Below are positions 6,606-7,584 of a stretch of DNA of 7,584 nt, in pieces; the stretch's first letter is position 1, and each line of letters starts with the position of its first letter. Source of the DNA: Candidatus Methylomirabilota bacterium (lineage in GTDB: Bacteria; Methylomirabilota; Methylomirabilia; Methylomirabilales; Methylomirabilaceae); assembly GCA_028869615.1 (NCBI GenBank), contig JAGWRQ010000098.1, forward strand, positions 1 through 7,584, read 5' to 3'. The position numbers and the translations under genes were made by a program. The notes beneath the pieces are model-generated. The model had not been told where the DNA came from. It saw nothing but the letters and a program-made list of their open reading frames with translations, and searched no databases.

Positions 6606-6627
6606 GATCCCGGCGGTCCGGACAATG
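6593..6627 (+). repeat. Inverted repeat spanning the E2 stop codon
   Basis: CATTGTCCG (6593-6601) and CGGACAATG (6619-6627) are a perfect 9-base inverted repeat with a 17-base spacer that contains most of the E2 stop codon. The structure ends just before the AGGAAAG ribosome binding site (6631-6637) of the protease gene. There is no T-run, so it is not a classical terminator. It could modulate read-through or translation of the protease; that role is inference. Confidence 0.5.
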
Positions 6628-6644
6628 TCCAGGAAAGCGGCGCG

Positions 6645-7499
6645 ATGACCAATCTGACCAACCTTCTGTGGCTCTTCTTTCTCTTCTCAATCCTTGCCCC
6701 CTTCTTCCAGCAGAAGATGCTGGACCTGGCGCGGCTTCGCCTGCTGCGAAGGCTGGAGAAGGCCCACGGCAGCCGAGTCATCACTCTTATCCACCGGCAG
6801 GAATCGCGGTCCATTCTCGGCATCCCCTTCTTCCGGTATATCGACATCGATGACTCTGAGCAAATCCTGCGCGCCATTCGACTGACCCCCAGAGATCTTC
6901 CTATCGACCTCATCTTACACACCCCAGGGGGTCTGGTCCTGGCGGCCGAGCAGATCGCCCACGCTATCAGGGCTCACACGGCCAAGGTCACGGTCTTCAT
7001 CCCCCACTACGCAATGTCAGGCGGGGCCCTCCTGGCCCTCGCCGCCGACGAGATCGTCATGGACGAGAACGCCGTCCTCGGTCCCATCGATCCTCAACTT
7101 GGTGAATATCCGGCTGCTTCCATCCTCAAGGTTGTCGAGATGAAGGACAGGAATGAGATTGAGGACAAGACCCTGATCCTGGCCGATCTGGCCAGAAAGG
7201 CCATCGCCCAGATCACGGCGTTCGTACAGGACCTCCTGAAAGGCAAGATGGGCGCTGAGCAGATGGAGAGAGTGGTCAAGGAGTTGACGGAGGGGAGGTG
7301 GACCCACGACTACCCGATCCTGGTGAAACAGATCAAAGAGTGGGGCCTGTCGATCCGGACCGATATGCCCGAAGAGGTCTACGCCTTGATGGACCTCTAC
7401 CCACAACCGGCCCACCACCGCCCCTCGGTGCAGTACATTCCGATCCCCTACCGGCGCGACGGCGAACCCCAGCCGAGGGTCCCACGGCGCACCAGCTAA
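6645..7499 (+). CDS. Membrane-anchored ClpP-fold serine protease, SDH/SppA-like class
   Basis: The 284-residue protein resembles the serine dehydrogenase proteinase (SDH_sah) family, relatives of SppA and ClpP. Seen: a hydrophobic N-terminal segment (about 5-21, LTNLLWLFFLFSILAPF region) that should anchor it in the membrane; LILHTPGG (89-96), the oxyanion-hole loop; AMSGGALLALAADEI (123-137) with the presumed nucleophile Ser125; the family-typical VLGPIDPQ (144-151); and GRWTHDYPI (217-225). Lys185, in LARKAIAQ, is a candidate general base if a Ser-Lys dyad operates, but this is a guess. The tail (about 255-284) is rich in Pro and Arg. AGGAAAG seven bases upstream supports the ATG, which lies 39 bases after the E2 stop, so co-transcription is likely. 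The substrate is unknown; a role in membrane-protein or signal-peptide turnover is inferred from relatives. Confidence 0.85.
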   Translation: MTNLTNLLWLFFLFSILAPFFQQKMLDLARLRLLRRLEKAHGSRVITLIHRQESRSILGIPFFRYIDIDDSEQILRAIRLTPRDLPIDLILHTPGGLVLAAEQIAHAIRAHTAKVTVFIPHYAMSGGALLALAADEIVMDENAVLGPIDPQLGEYPAASILKVVEMKDRNEIEDKTLILADLARKAIAQITAFVQDLLKGKMGAEQMERVVKELTEGRWTHDYPILVKQIKEWGLSIRTDMPEEVYALMDLYPQPAHHRPSVQYIPIPYRRDGEPQPRVPRRTS

Positions 7500-7576
7500 G
7501 GATCATTCATTCCGCCTTCTCCCAACCGGCGAAGCAGTTGCGCGCGAGCATCCATCGTCATACACTAGTATTGTTG

Positions 7577-7582
7577 AAGGAG
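7577..7582 (+). promoter_or_regulatory. Ribosome-binding-site-like motif at the right edge
   Basis: AAGGAG occurs two bases before the window ends, in the 85 bases after the protease stop. It suggests that another plus-strand gene begins a few bases outside. A weak promoter-like pair (TTGCGC at 7538, TACACT at 7561, 17 bases apart) lies just before it, but the -35 match is poor. No terminator is visible after the protease gene. Confidence 0.4.
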
Positions 7583-7584
7583 TA

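Overview
This GC-rich window (roughly 60% G+C by eye) carries two divergently transcribed gene blocks separated by about 0.7 kb of non-coding DNA. Together they pair a bacterial Pup-proteasome locus with a 2-oxoacid dehydrogenase operon. Gene density, Shine-Dalgarno sites and sigma70-like promoters mark it as a bacterial chromosome. Pup-proteasome genes are best known from Actinobacteria, but the dispersed palindromes, the mpa-then-dop order and the neighbouring operon suggest a non-actinobacterial owner. Candidates are the NC10/Methylomirabilis lineage or Nitrospirae; this is inference and cannot be settled from the window alone.

Left block, minus strand (1-2708, promoter near 2791-2821). 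mpa/arc encodes the hexameric AAA+ ring that recognises pupylated proteins and feeds them to the 20S proteasome. It is followed by dop, the Pup deamidase/depupylase, whose 3' part runs off the left edge. The 88-base gap between them holds a long imperfect inverted repeat that should fold in the mRNA. By analogy with other Pup loci, pup, prcB, prcA and pafA are expected further left, outside the window.

Middle (2709-3422). This stretch holds the mpa promoter with a palindrome over its -35 box, a candidate 37-codon single-pass membrane peptide gene (3032-3145), a 77-base element with 12-base inverted ends of a type dispersed in many genomes, and a good promoter (3341-3370) for the right block.

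Right block, plus strand (3423-7499). Four closely spaced genes encode E1 alpha, E1 beta and lipoyl E2 of a 2-oxoacid dehydrogenase (pyruvate or branched-chain type), then a membrane-anchored ClpP-fold serine protease of the SDH/SppA-like class. The E1 pair would decarboxylate a 2-oxoacid on thiamine diphosphate. E2 would transfer the acyl group to CoA, and E3 (lipoamide dehydrogenase) must be encoded elsewhere. The protease is probably co-transcribed, but its link to the complex is unknown. The last bases contain a ribosome-binding-site-like motif, suggesting another plus-strand gene starts just beyond the edge.

No tRNA, rRNA, CRISPR array, transposase or integrase was seen. The systems are recognisable; the less familiar parts are the small membrane ORF, the inter-gene hairpins and the protease attached to the dehydrogenase operon.
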